A DNA stretch of 64,000 nt from Desulfosediminicola flagellatus (GTDB lineage: Bacteria > Desulfobacterota > Desulfobulbia > Desulfobulbales > Desulfocapsaceae): contig NZ_CP050698.1 of NCBI RefSeq assembly GCF_005116655.2, forward strand, positions 2,510,501 through 2,574,500, written 5' to 3'. Position numbers and translations under genes: made by a program. Below, piece by piece: positions 9,312-17,919 of the stretch. The notes below the pieces were generated by a model. It was not told where the DNA came from and ran no database searches. It saw only the letters and a program-made list of their open reading frames with translations. Each line of letters starts with the position of its first letter. Positions within the stretch are counted from its first letter, which is position 1.

Positions 9312-9740
9312 TCAACCATCAACCCGGAAAGTTGAGATAATTATTTCAGAAATGGGTGACGCATCGTGCTCTGCTTCTTCTGGGTGAAGTTCGAGTAATA
9401 GCCTGATATCAATTGCACTTTCTTGGCCATCGCTAATCTGCGTCTCTATCAACTCAACCTTAATGACATTACTGTTCAACCATTCCGGTGATAGCGGAGA
9501 TAAGCTTTCTGTGATAGCACTTATGCACTCACTTGCCTGGTCAACATGGGGAGCATTAAAACTTATCCGGACACACGCACTGAACCTTGCATAGCGGTGA
9601 ATTACCCCATTTGCGCTCCCCCCCGACAAACCACCGATACCAACCGGACGATTTTCAAGACCAATAAGCGTTAGACTAATGTCATCCGTAATACCCACAG
9701 CAGCCCTGACGCTTTTTTGCAACCTTGTCCAGTCAAACAA
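9312..9740 (-). CDS. Tail-terminator-position protein (Mu gp37-like), tentative
   Basis: 142 residues, same strand as the tail genes but separated from the sheath gene by the IS4 remnant. It starts MFDWTRLQKSVRAAVG and has a mixed alpha/beta pattern with two strands rich in charged residues (RYARFSACVRISFNA; AIDIRLLLELHPEE). Small proteins of 130-180 residues with a short N-terminal helix lie upstream of the sheath in Mu-like tails (gp37, the tail terminator/tube completion family). The assignment is from position and size only. It appears intact, and the stop is only about 40 bp from the IS4-derived sequence. Confidence 0.4.
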   Translation of the reverse strand: MFDWTRLQKSVRAAVGITDDISLTLIGLENRPVGIGGLSGGSANGVIHRYARFSACVRISFNAPHVDQASECISAITESLSPLSPEWLNSNVIKVELIETQISDGQESAIDIRLLLELHPEEAEHDASPISEIIISTFRVDG

Positions 9741-10139
9741 AATGTCACCCTGTTATCCGCGAAGCACTGTACGTACTCCCAATAGCAGTTTGAGCAATAC
9801 ATTTTACATAACCAGTCTGATGTAAAACTTGTGACTATCTATAATAAAAAAATAATCGGGTAACTACTCAAACTTTATTGGAGGAATCTCACCATCATAT
9901 TGCGTAGTGTGATCTGGCCAATTTATTTATGATATTCAACGAGACTCATCACTAACAAAGACAAAAGAAGCTTGGAGCAATTAAAGATACAAAACACATT
10001 GGACTTTCAGAATTGACAGCATATGCCTAACAATCGCTCACATCAAAAGACTAGGGCAACCTTATAAATAAGTCAATCCGAAAATGCTATTTTATATGAA
10101 CATCTAGGCCGATCATTATCCCATTTGGCCAATAAGTAA
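9741..10139. other. About 400 bp without a recognisable gene
   Basis: No long frame and no recognisable protein segment on either strand. AT-rich. It lies between the last tail-type gene and the group II intron RT remnant, so it is probably degraded mobile DNA. If head genes were once upstream of the tail module, nothing of them remains visible here. Confidence 0.4.
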
Positions 10140-10372
10140 ATCCTTCATCAAGGCCGACACAAAGCGCCTAACACTCGAACTTGAGCTGTTTTTTGAGCCA
10201 CACTTTCACCCTGACTCTTAAGGGTACAGACTAAAGAAGTCGGCATTTCATGCGCTGTCAAAAGCTCGAGAACGAGGATGGAAATATGGCTGCGTGGTGG
10301 ATCTTGATATCAAAGGATTCGTAACAATCTGGACCATACCGTACTGCTTAAAGCTGCGTAAAAACTTAGGCA
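10140..10372 (+). pseudogene. Group II intron reverse transcriptase (LtrA-like) fragment
   Basis: The plus strand reads ELFFEPHFHPDS, then (after a stop) KKSAFHALSKARERGWKYG and VVDLDIKGF, followed by a degraded piece matching the 'DNIDH..L' region (here TIWTIPYCLKL). These are RT domains 1-2 of group II intron maturases ('FEP.FHPDSYGYR..KSAH.AL......W...VDLDIKGFFDNIDH'). The catalytic YADD block, the maturase X domain and the intron RNA ends are not visible. Only a short internal fragment survives. Confidence 0.7.
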
Positions 10373-10739
10373 TTTATATAAGCATTGACACTAATAAATT
10401 GTTCCCAGTCTACAACAGTTATACGTATTTCTGATATGGCCCGCATGGTAAAAGGTTCTGCAAACTTTACCTTATTCCTACATCTTCAAACAGAATTTGT
10501 TACGTATACAAACTGAGCATTATACGATATTGATGCTACGTATATTCAGAAAAAATCTTGGATTGGTCAAAGCATAGACAAAATTATAGTCAAAAGCAGA
10601 CTTGATAATCATATAAAAGGCACCTCCGAGAGACCACCGTTGATCTCCCAATACCACTACAAGCAATGGTGGTATAATTAAAGAGGAATTCAACAAAAGA
10701 TTGACCAAGAGGACAAGCGAGTTTATCACAAGAAGTTAC

Positions 10740-11483
10740 CGAATCAATAAGATGTGATCCTTGCTGAATTAGAACTATTCAGGGGCGAAATGTGAGTATC
10801 ACGATTGAATCAACCTTCAACTGGTACTGGATTGTGGATTGTCTCATTGATACTGGATATACCGTTCACCTAGCAAACCCTGCTGCTATGCAACAGTATT
10901 CAGGTTTAAAGTTCCTTGACGATAAACACGATGCCTTTTGGCTGGCACATATGGACCGACTTTCCATTCTTCCACAAGGATACATTTACCCCAAAGAGAT
11001 ACGACCTATACGTGATCTTACGAAAACGCGGACATATGATTAAGCTCCGGACATCGCTCATCAAAAGTCTGCCAAGAAAGAATTAAACTCAACCCTCAAT
11101 ATAGCGGTCTTCTCACCATTCCTGGAGTTGGCAAGATCTTAGCCTTAACCATAATGCTGGAGACTGGTCCCATTGAGCGCTTCAAGAATGTCGGTGACTA
11201 CTCCTCATATTGCCGGAAAGTACCAACGAGTTGGACCAGCAATAACAAGCGTAAAGGAAAAGGTTACAGCAAAAACGGCAACAAGTATCTCTCCTGGGCT
11301 TTTACCGAAGCTGCTGAATTTTGCAGGAGGTACGACGATAAGGCAAAGGTGTTTTTCAACAGAAAATCAGCAAAAACCAAATCAGCAGTTGCCTGTGTCG
11401 CATTATTCCACAAACTCGTACGGGCCGCCTTTTACATTATGAAAGGCAATGTTGAGTTTGATAGCAATAAACTCTTTACCTAA
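10740..11483 (+). pseudogene. IS110-family (IS1111 group) transposase, broken
   Basis: N-terminal part: AELELFRGEM, then a frame change into ITIESTFNWYWIVDCLIDTGY and VHLANPAAMQQYSGLKF, the DEDD domain start of IS1111-type enzymes, running to 11040. After a stop the frame continues with LLTIPGVGKILALTIMLETG (helix-hairpin-helix region), GPIERFKNVGDYSSYCR and KGYSKNGNKYLSWAFTEAA, ending at 11483. At least two disruptions remove function. The DEDD acids are only partly covered. The 300 bp downstream (to about 11780) contain no gene and probably include the element's 3' flank. Confidence 0.85.
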
Positions 11484-11828
11484 AATTCAGCCGGAACGGA
11501 GAACTCGGAAAAGGGGTGGTAAAACCACTGGATTTGATTGGTAACCGTTCCGTCTGATAGAATACAACTTTCTTTATTGTCTATACTGTGAACCACCAAA
11601 GGGCTGGTTAAGAACCATGAGACTTGTACCAACATTTGGACATAGTATGGCACCAATAATTTTCTGAGTTCGCTAAAGCGGACAGGGGCATCGACCCGAG
11701 ATTGGAATTGTTCCACTACGAGATTTTTTGAGGATCTCTTCGTTCCACAATCCTAATCTCTCCCTTCGCCTTGATCCTGATGGGTGACTGGTGCGGTAAA
11801 GATGTTACCGACACATAATATTGAAATA

Positions 11829-11884
11829 ACGGGTGCAATAAAGAACAAGTATTCTGTAAAGCTAGAGTTCCATGGCAACTATGC
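11829..11884 (+). repeat. Dispersed repeat R, first half (interrupted copy)
   Basis: This stretch, starting ATTGAAATAACGGG and ending GGCAACTATG, matches the reverse complement of about 31619-31675 with only a few differences. In the 31.6-kb copy it is continuous with a second part, which here lies at 12424-12512 on the opposite strand. The split point carries CTATG/CATAG on both halves, which is single-copy in the intact repeat, as expected for a 5-bp target duplication around the IS5/IS1182-type insertion. Confidence 0.75.
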
Positions 11885-11991
11885 AGAGTCTCCTCAGAAA
11901 AGAGTCTTGCAACCTAACCGAAAACAAAAGAATGCCTGTGACTCTTTAACCAGTCTGGTAGTGATTGCGTAAAAATATTTTCAAGGAAATG
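11885..11991 (-). pseudogene. Displaced C-terminus and 3' end of the IS5/IS1182-type transposase
   Basis: Read on the minus strand, this 107-bp piece gives HFLENIFTQSLPDWLKSH...SFVFG and a stop. Joined to the plus-strand transposase at 13890 (…KKNVFIRL) it continues the frame without interruption. It therefore looks like the missing transposase C-terminus, left behind when 11992-13890 inverted. On its other side it meets repeat R at the CTATG duplication, so 11885 would be the outer end of that insertion. Confidence 0.65.
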
Positions 11992-12254
11992 GTAGATATT
12001 TACTTGAAATCGTATGACAATCCAAGAGAACTGGCAAAGGGGATAGCTGCGTATATGCATCGATACAACAGTGACCGGCCACACTCGTCGCTTTCCGATG
12101 CTACACCGAATGAGGCATACTACGAAAAATTACCCAAAGCCGTCTGAAAAAAACCAATTACCCCTCTCCCCCGCAGGGGAGAGGGGTAATTGCCAACCGG
12201 AGCTGCAAGATGTTAGCTTAAAAAGCATTAGTAGTGGTCCTAAAATGGGGACCA
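11992..12254 (+). pseudogene. IS3-family OrfB C-terminal piece plus IS end, inverted
   Basis: The frame VDIYLKSYDNPRELAKGIAA, YMHRYNSDRPHSSL and TPNEAYYEKL to the stop at 12147 is the C-terminus of an IS3-family integrase-type transposase. It begins exactly where the minus-strand OrfB at 13891 stops (…RSLKY), with GTAG at 11992-11995 and CTAC at 13891-13894 shared. Downstream, 12233-12254 (GTGGTCCTAAAATGGGGACC core) resembles the other IS3 end at 15990-16012, but in direct rather than inverted orientation. All three facts fit inversion of 11992-13890. Confidence 0.8.
12155..12192. repeat. Perfect 17-bp-stem hairpin
   Basis: CAATTACCCCTCTCCCC, loop CGCA, then the exact reverse complement. It lies 7 bp past the stop of the IS3 OrfB C-terminal piece and inside the IS3 end, so it may act as a terminator or be a REP-like insertion. 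Pyrimidine/purine arms of this kind are common in dispersed intergenic repeats. Confidence 0.75.
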
Positions 12255-12260
12255 ATTCTA

Positions 12261-12422
12261 AAAAAAATGCTGCGGGGCGGTGATAGGGCGACCTGCAACT
12301 ATTTCTTTCAGATGAGAAATGAGTAAACTCGTTTCAAGAGCCTCAGGGTCGTCGTAATTCAACTGTGATCTTTCATCAAAAGACAGATGCGTATTATCTT
12401 TGTAGTACCAGTCATGCTGCAG
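12261..12422 (-). pseudogene. udk: Uridine kinase middle fragment (udk), displaced and inverted
   Basis: Minus-strand frame: DWYYKDNTHLSFDERSQLNYDDPEAL (in pieces DWYYKDNTHLSF, DERSQLNYDDPEAL), then LLISHLKEIVAGRPITAPQ. This is the segment of uridine kinase after the P-loop ('D.YY.D...L....R...N.DHP.A.D..LL..HL..L..G..I..P.YDF'). Its natural continuation, FSNHLRKKETRLIKPEKII..., lies on the plus strand at 16015-16408. The N-terminus with Walker A is lost at the junction with repeat R near 12423. It is flanked by the IS3 end at 12254, so the IS3 element went into udk. Confidence 0.78.
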
Positions 12423-12423
12423 T

Positions 12424-12512
12424 AAAAAGGGCCACCCATTAAAAGGCCTCGGTCAAGGAATAATACTTCTCCATTAAGGAAAAAAAATGAATTTCCCTTC
12501 GTCAGGTACATA
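12424..12512 (-). repeat. Dispersed repeat R, second half
   Basis: Matches 31522-31613 (GCCACCCATTAAAAGGCC versus GTCACCCATTAAGAGGCC, then ...GGTCAAGGAATAATACT...). It ends at CATAG next to the 5' flank of the IS5/IS1182-type element. In the 31.6-kb copy this half runs directly into the half that is found here at 11829-11884. Confidence 0.75.
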
Positions 12513-12611
12513 GATTGAACTTAGAACAATATAACTATCCGTAAAGACATGGTTATGTCTTGAGAATTTGTTATAAAGTGTATGGTTTTAATCCTATATT
12601 CATCATAAGGC

Positions 12612-13890
12612 ATGCACATGATCCGATATACGAGCAGCAAACAACTCTCACTTGAAGGATTTAAACTTCCATTTGGTGGAGAATTGAATCCGGAAAACAG
12701 GTGGGTTAAATGGAGCGAACATATTCCCTGGGATAATCTGGCTGTTGGGTATTACAGCACGATGAACGGTTCAAAAGATCGACCAGGGAAAGACACAAGG
12801 ATGGTCGTTGGTTCTTTAATCATAAAGCATAAATTGACTTTGAGTGACGAGGAAACCGTCCTCCAAATTCAGGAGAATCCCTACCTGCAGTACTTCGTTG
12901 GTTTCTCAAGTTACAAAGATGAACAGCCATTTGCCCCCAGCCTGTTTGTTGATATCCGCAAACGTATGGGAAAAGAAGTGTTTGCTCAATTTGAGCAAGT
13001 GATCATTGATAAGCTTGTCCAATCCAAACCGGCTGATTTGAAAGAAGTTACCCATAAAGGGAAAATGCTTGTAGATGCCACTGTCGCTGAGCAAGCGATA
13101 CGTTATCCGATAGACATTAGTTTGCTCAATGAAGCCAGAGCAATATCCGAGAACCTCATCGATGAACTGTATGCTCTGAGTGACTACACAAAGAAACCGA
13201 GAACGTATCGCTGAGATCCTTGATCACGTTGGAAACACACCCTTTCCATTGGTATATAAGCGACAACGGCAATATTGGATCATTCAGCATTTGTATGCGC
13301 AGCAAGATAAGATGTACACAAGTGGGCAGAAGCGATGTGATGATCGAATTGTCTCCATATCACAACCGCATGTTCGTCCGATAGTGCGCGGCAAAGCCAG
13401 CCAAAAGACAGAATTCTGTGCCAAAATCAACGTCAGTATGAGCGAGGGACTAGCTTTTGTAGATCACCTTGGTTGGGACACCTACAATGAAAGTAAAGAT
13501 TTAAAACCGCAAGTCGAGGAGTTCAGGCTGAGGTATGGATGCTACCCGGAAGTTGTATTGGGCGACCAGCTGTATGGTTCACGTGAAAACCGAAAATACC
13601 TCAAGGAAAATGGAATTCGTTTTGAAGGAAAAGCCTTAGGACGACCATCCAAGAAGACAGCGGAGAATGCAGAATATCTTGAGCAAGTGAAGAAACAACG
13701 TATCCAGGACAACCGGGAAAGGATACCGATAAAAGGCAAATTCGGCCAGGGCAAGAATGGTTACAGGCTCAATTATATTCGGGCCAAGCTTCAGAGAACC
13801 TCTGAAGCTTGGATCAATAGTATTTTTCTGGTGATGAACCTGACAGTACTGTGGAAAAAATCAGATAAAAAAAACGTCTTTATCAGGCTA
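12612..13890 (+). pseudogene. IS5/IS1182-type transposase, internally deleted, C-terminus inverted away
   Basis: N-terminal part 12612-13214: MIRYTSSKQLSLEGFKLPFGGELNPENRWVKW (in family: 'R.....Q..L......'), then RMVVGSLIIKHKL and SLFVDIRKRMG, GKMLVDATVAEQ (first catalytic Asp). At DYTKKPRTYRE the frame breaks and a stretch usually present in the family is missing. The second frame 13200-13890 resumes with ILDHVGNTPFPL, CDDRIVSISQPHVRPIVRGK, VVLGDQLYGSRENRKYLKE (second Asp) and GKFGQGKNGYRLNYIRAK (catalytic Glu region). The last about 25 residues are found at 11885-11991 on the minus strand. Dead element, inserted into repeat R. Confidence 0.85.
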
Positions 13891-14598
13891 CTACATACTT
13901 TAGACTTCTCCAGAATCGCTCAATTGCTACATTATCGAGCGATCGCCCCTTTCCATCCATACCGATGGATATATTGTGTTCCTTCAGACAATTACTCCAC
14001 TTATAAGAAGTGAACTGGCAACCTTGATCGGTATTAAATATTTGAGGATTTGTATATTTCTTTAGTGCTCTTCGAACACATCGCAAACAGAACTCAGTAT
14101 CAAGACCTGTCGAAAGCTCCCAATCAACTATCTGTCTAGAATACCAATCTATTATTGCAAACAGATACATGAAACCTTGCCTCACTGGGATATACGTTAT
14201 CTCGGCTGCCCATACCTGATTGGCTCTATCTATAGCCTAACCCTCAGACGATATGGGTAAATACCTGAGGGTCCACCAGGTATCGTCGTTCGTTTTTGTG
14301 GATAAATAGCTTCAATTCCCTTTAAGCGCATTACCCGACGAACGCGTTTTCGACCTATTTTTATGCCGGTTTTGCGCCGTACATATTTGCTCATTCGACG
14401 GGTTCCGGCAGAGGGGTCTTCAAGGTGCTGCTCATCAATAAGTTGCATCAGCTTTTGATTCTCTGAGCTTTCTTCGGCGAGCTGATAATACACTGTTGAT
14501 CGATGAATCTGCAGCAACTCGCATTGACGTCTAATACTCAGTTGAGAATCCCACTCTATCAGGCTCGCCCTTTGAAGGGTATCTCCAACTGATTGCAC
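13891..14598 (-). pseudogene. IS3-family OrfB (integrase-type transposase), split by inversion
   Basis: Minus-strand frames 14598-14230 (LSIRRQCELLQIHRSTVYY, EDPSAGTRRMSKYVRRKTG, KRVRRVMRLKGIEAIYP) and 14185-13891 (MYLFAIIDWYSRQIVDWELS, FNTDQGCQFTS, VAIERFWRSLKY) form the HTH_21 plus rve core. The D, D and E of the DDE triad are visible in AIIDWYS, NTDQG and IERFW. A frameshift with stop near 14230 lies between them. The C-terminus is 1.9 kb away on the plus strand at 11992-12147. Confidence 0.85.
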
Positions 14599-14797
14599 TT
14601 TTTTTCGAGAAACTCTACCTCCATTGTCAGTTGCCCGACTTTACGCTCCAATCCTTGTTTTTCCTGGTCGGAAGTGTCTTTTTTCTTGGTAGATTTGTTT
14701 TCAAATATTCCTGGCATTCGCTCGAGCAATTCTGTCTTCCATTTACCGACCGTAATCGGATGGATATCAAATTCCCTGGCAATTTCACTTTGTTTTT
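14559..14797 (-). pseudogene. IS3-family OrfA, 3' part (interrupted by IS1595)
   Basis: Encodes QSEIAREFDIHPITVGKWKTEL, then a Lys/Glu-rich coiled-coil region ending CNQLEIPFKGRA, overlapping OrfB as in other IS3 elements (programmed frameshift organisation). The first 24 or so codons are on the other side of the IS1595 insertion, at 15860-15940 (MKKQRRKQTAEFKTRMAFKAIQ). Removing IS1595 plus one copy of its target duplication restores a single in-frame OrfA. Confidence 0.85.
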
Positions 14798-15859
14798 TCT
14801 GATTACCACCAATCCTCAGCAAGCCTAAGTTGACGCTCTGGGATTGGACCAATTTTTGACGAGTAGTAAATAAGTGACTCCAATAAGCGCTTGAGTTTGA
14901 AACGTCTATTGAAACGAAAACAGAATTCCCCCAAATAGCGGGGTAAGTGCCTATTGTTCTATGCCATGATAGGTTCCTTTGATCTTGTTTTTCATGTTAC
15001 CTATAATGGTATTAAGCCAGTCAAATACCATGAAATCAGGCGAATTGTATCGACCACTGGTGATGACGGAGTAATGAAAGTGCCCGATATCCTGAAAGCT
15101 TTTGAAACAAGCAAGACCATCGGAAACAACTATAGTGCTGGGTTTCAGATGCTTTTGACCCCACCGTAGCATTTCTGAGGAGCTGAAACTTTCAACACGA
15201 CTGAATCTTATAAAAGTTGGATGGCCTTTAGGATCTCGTTGGAGAGCTGCAACAAAGGGAGTTTTTCCTTCTGCCCCACGCCCTCGTTTGCCACCTGGGC
15301 GTTTGCCTCCCCAATAGACATCATCAATTTGCACAAATCCTCGGAGTGGTCTTTTGTCATCTGCCAGTTTCATTACCATCTGAAGTTTATGTTTTAGTCG
15401 CATCGAAGCGGTCTGAGAAATACCGAGAAATCTACGTAACTTCAGGGCGGAACAGCCTTCTTTCGATTGACTTACCAGATAAATAGCAAGAAACCATGTT
15501 GTTAGAGGGAGTTTGGTCGATGAAAATATAGTACCAGCTAAAAGAGAAGCTTGATGGCGGCAATTACGGCACTGGTACAGGTTACGAGATTGTGTAAAAT
15601 AGTATTGTCGGTTATCACATTTAGGGCAACTGTACCCTTTGGGCCACTTGAGTTGAAACAAATGTTTTCGGCATTGATTTTCTGAACCAAACTGTAATTG
15701 AAAATCAAACAAACTGACACCTCGTTGAAAGTGAATGTCGCTTCTGCTTGTCATGACATACCTCCTTGTTGAGTTTAGGTAAGTATGACATGGGTGGGTA
15801 ATCATATAGTGACTACCCTCTATGAAAAATCGTCATGCTGAGCTTTAGTGGTAATCAGA
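14798..15859 (-). mobile_element. IS1595-family insertion sequence with 8-bp target duplication
   Basis: Ends are inverted repeats: plus strand 14798 reads TCTGATTACCACCAATCCTC, and the reverse complement of the other end (15859) reads TCTGATTACCACTAAAGCTC. TTGTTTTT flanks the element at 14790-14797 and again at 15860-15867, a perfect 8-bp direct repeat, the size known for IS1595 elements. Length 1062 bp. It lies inside the OrfA gene of the IS3 element. Confidence 0.92.
14803..15754 (-). pseudogene. IS1595-family transposase with one frameshift
   Basis: The ATG at 15754 (MTSRSDIHFQRG) is preceded by AAGGAGGT; the longer frame back to 15805 lacks this. There is a zinc ribbon CPKCDNRQYYF...YQCRNCRHQ, then an ISXO2-type DDE/N core with QIDDVYWGGKRPGGKRGRG, FVAALQRDPKG and STIVVSDGLACF, and the WLNTIIGNMKNKIKGTYHGI region. 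One base near 14955 is out of register: the other frame continues HLPRYLGEFCFRFNRRF...AEDWW to a stop at 14803, the normal family ending. The 1-nt shift probably inactivates it, so the last transposition predates this change. Confidence 0.88.
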
Positions 15860-16012
15860 TTGTTTTTTAAACCTTTGAATTGCTTTAAATGCCATTCTCG
15901 TCTTAAATTCTGCAGTTTGCTTTCGTCTCTGTTTTTTCATAACCCCTTAATTTAACATGATTAAGGAGCTGCCGAAATCTAAACTTAACTTGTGGTCTGA
16001 AAAATAGGGACC
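15860..16012 (-). pseudogene. IS3-family OrfA 5' end and IS terminus
   Basis: ATG at 15940 opens MKKQRRKQTAEFKTRMAF, the usual start of IS3 OrfA proteins ('R+.yt.efK...'). The outer end at 15990-16012 (TGTGGTCTGAAAAATAGGGACC) is the counterpart of the IS end at 12233-12254. Beyond 16012 the uridine kinase frame begins. The 5' part of OrfA ends at the TTGTTTTT duplication next to IS1595. Confidence 0.82.
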
Positions 16013-16408
16013 TCTTCTTTCAGCAATCACCTTCGCAAAAAAGAAACTCGTCTGATTAAACCGGAGAAAATCATCATTGTTGACGGAATATTAATTTTCA
16101 GAGATGAAAAATTACGCGACTTGATGGATCTCAAGATTTACGTTGATGCTGACTCCGATCATAGATTTATTCGCAGAATGGAGAGAGACATCAAAGAGCG
16201 GGGTCGAACCCGTGAATCCGTAGTCGACCAGTATCTGCGGTCAGTAAAACCAATGCATGACCTTTTTGTCGAAACCAGCAAACGTTATGCCGACATTATC
16301 ATCCCGCACGGAGGAAAGAACTCTGTGGCAATTAACCTGTTTATTTCCAAAATCGAATCGGTACTGGCCAACGATTTCTCGATGGGCTCAGCTATAATTG
16401 ATAGCTGA
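16013..16408 (+). pseudogene. udk: Uridine kinase C-terminal fragment (udk)
   Basis: The open frame starts at the IS3 boundary (SFSNHLRKKETRLIKPEKI) and continues IIIVDGILIFRDEKLRDLMDLKIYVDADSDHRFIRRMERDIKERGR..., the conserved back half of uridine kinase. It includes the 'VEGIL.F.D..L.....' Walker-B-like strand, the 'D.R..RR..RD...RGR' lid and a C-terminal HPSK-equivalent region. The stop at 16408 is natural and a terminator follows. The N-terminal half is missing here: its middle lies inverted at 12261-12422 and the P-loop part is gone from the window. A short in-frame ATG at 16121 exists, but a product from it would lack the active site. Normally converts uridine to UMP. Confidence 0.85.
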
Positions 16409-16419
16409 AGTTTGGTAAA

Positions 16420-16454
16420 GAAAAGGCCTGATACGTATAGCATCTGGCCTTTTC
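16420..16454 (+). terminator. Rho-independent-like hairpin after udk
   Basis: GAAAAGGCC at 16420-16428 pairs with GGCCTTTTC at 16446-16454, 12 bp past the uridine kinase stop. The arms supply the A and T runs. Confidence 0.65.
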
Positions 16455-16885
16455 TCGTAGTCCCACTCTCGATTGGCTATTTAAGAACAAAATGATTAAG
16501 CTTGTCGTGTATCATTTAACTTGCTCATTTTTTTGAATTATTACAGATTATGCGACGTAGAATTAGTCACATAACTTTATCGACCTTTCCTGCAATCCCA
16601 TTTCACTGCATAAGAAAAATACGATCTTTTTGTAAGAAAAGATCTTTAGGAACATGGTGTGATAAGAAAATACCTAGTCATGTCATCATTTATAGTATTG
16701 CAGTTTAACTATCCAAGATAGTACGAGTTGCATCTTCAACACAACATCTTCAGATGTAAATAATCAAGCATTATCAGGGCCTCTATGGATTTTACATATT
16801 GACAGAACATGTCACTTGTAAGTATCTTTTGTGTCGTTTTGCGCTTTATTTTAATACGTGTTTGTTTTTTTCCAGGAGAAATCTA

Positions 16886-17815
16886 TTGATCAGATCGTTA
16901 TCAACCACTCGATGGGCAATCACAGTTATGATGGCTGTGACACTATCATTTCAAGCTGCCCTGGTAAGTGCTACCGTACCGAAAACTCTGTTGGCCGACC
17001 TGACTAAGCGAATTCCTCAACGATCTTCCCACACCTTAACAGGATCGCAGTTTGTCGACCTGACATCAGGAATTAATGAGCAGCAACGCGAGAAGATAAT
17101 TGGGGAACAATTGCTTGAAGGGAATATTCCTGCTTTTCTGAGAGAACTTAAGCCCGTCAATTTGCAAAAAACAGATAGCAATGGACGGCTGGTATCTGCC
17201 ACAATATTTGTTACCCCTGACTATCTTGCCATTGGCTCTAAAGATGATTTTATCCGCACCCCGATGGATTTTCATACGGCCAGTTTAGTGGCTACCCGCT
17301 TTGGATTTATACTCCCCACTCGCAAAATGGTAGATGCCATTTATGATCAGTCAGAAAATCATCTTACACCCCAAACTATGCGTCCTGGCGCGGAGATGCG
17401 ATCTACTGATTACTATCAGCGACATAATGAAAAGATCCAGGATCAGCAACTTTCATTAGGTATCAGATCAGGAGAGCTTGTCTCAGGCCATAAAAAAGAT
17501 GTAGTTATAACCAATAAGCTGCTACGTAAGCCTGGTAGAATAGCTATTTATGGTTGGCATAAACCTGATGGCAAACCCATCCAGCCACTCAGCACTGTTC
17601 ATGGCGCAGGATATGCGGATTACAGTCATGGTATCCGCCTGGTCAGTGATAAAGTTATAGTCAATGGTAAACTCTGTTCGGTCTATGACATCTTAAAGGA
17701 CCCGGAACGTGCTTCGCTGCTCAGTGATGAAGGGCCAATGGTAGTTAATAACAGCCAGAAGAACTCTGTTTTACTTGCAAACACTATCAGGTTATCCCCA
17801 ATCACTATCAAATAA
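16886..17815 (+). CDS. Secreted protein of unknown function
   Basis: A TTG at 16886 preceded by AGGAG (16874-16878) is the best start; it gives about 309 residues beginning with a clear Sec signal peptide (RWAITVMMAVTLSFQAALVSA). The open frame extends 29 codons further up but without a ribosome site. The mature protein has PDYLAIGSKDDFIRTPM, FGFILPTRKMVDAIY and a closing GWHKPDGKPIQPLS...GAGYADYSHGIRLV block. The 'YADYSHG.R' motif followed by 'V.NG' looks like a conserved active-site-type signature, and I recall it only from uncharacterised proteins. No transmembrane helix after the signal. Likely periplasmic or exported. Confidence 0.75.
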   Translation: MIRSLSTTRWAITVMMAVTLSFQAALVSATVPKTLLADLTKRIPQRSSHTLTGSQFVDLTSGINEQQREKIIGEQLLEGNIPAFLRELKPVNLQKTDSNGRLVSATIFVTPDYLAIGSKDDFIRTPMDFHTASLVATRFGFILPTRKMVDAIYDQSENHLTPQTMRPGAEMRSTDYYQRHNEKIQDQQLSLGIRSGELVSGHKKDVVITNKLLRKPGRIAIYGWHKPDGKPIQPLSTVHGAGYADYSHGIRLVSDKVIVNGKLCSVYDILKDPERASLLSDEGPMVVNNSQKNSVLLANTIRLSPITIK

Positions 17816-17919
17816 CCTTCATGTCAATTTGTGTGACATGAGGCTCCCCTTGTTTCATGTTTTTCTATTCAGGATACCGCCCAGATTCGTGCGTAAATAT
17901 AGGTGTAATTGGAAGAACA

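Noticed and set aside
10520-10729. Short hydrophobic minus-strand frame
   Set aside because: Low-complexity AT-rich translation between two broken mobile elements, with no ribosome site.
11480-11716. 78-residue minus-strand frame downstream of the IS110 remnant
   Set aside because: It lies in the region expected for the IS110 3' flank and has no protein-like pattern.
14945-14965. Programmed frameshift in the IS1595 transposase
   Set aside because: No slippery heptamer or downstream hairpin is evident, and IS1595 transposases are normally a single frame; a mutation is the simpler reading.
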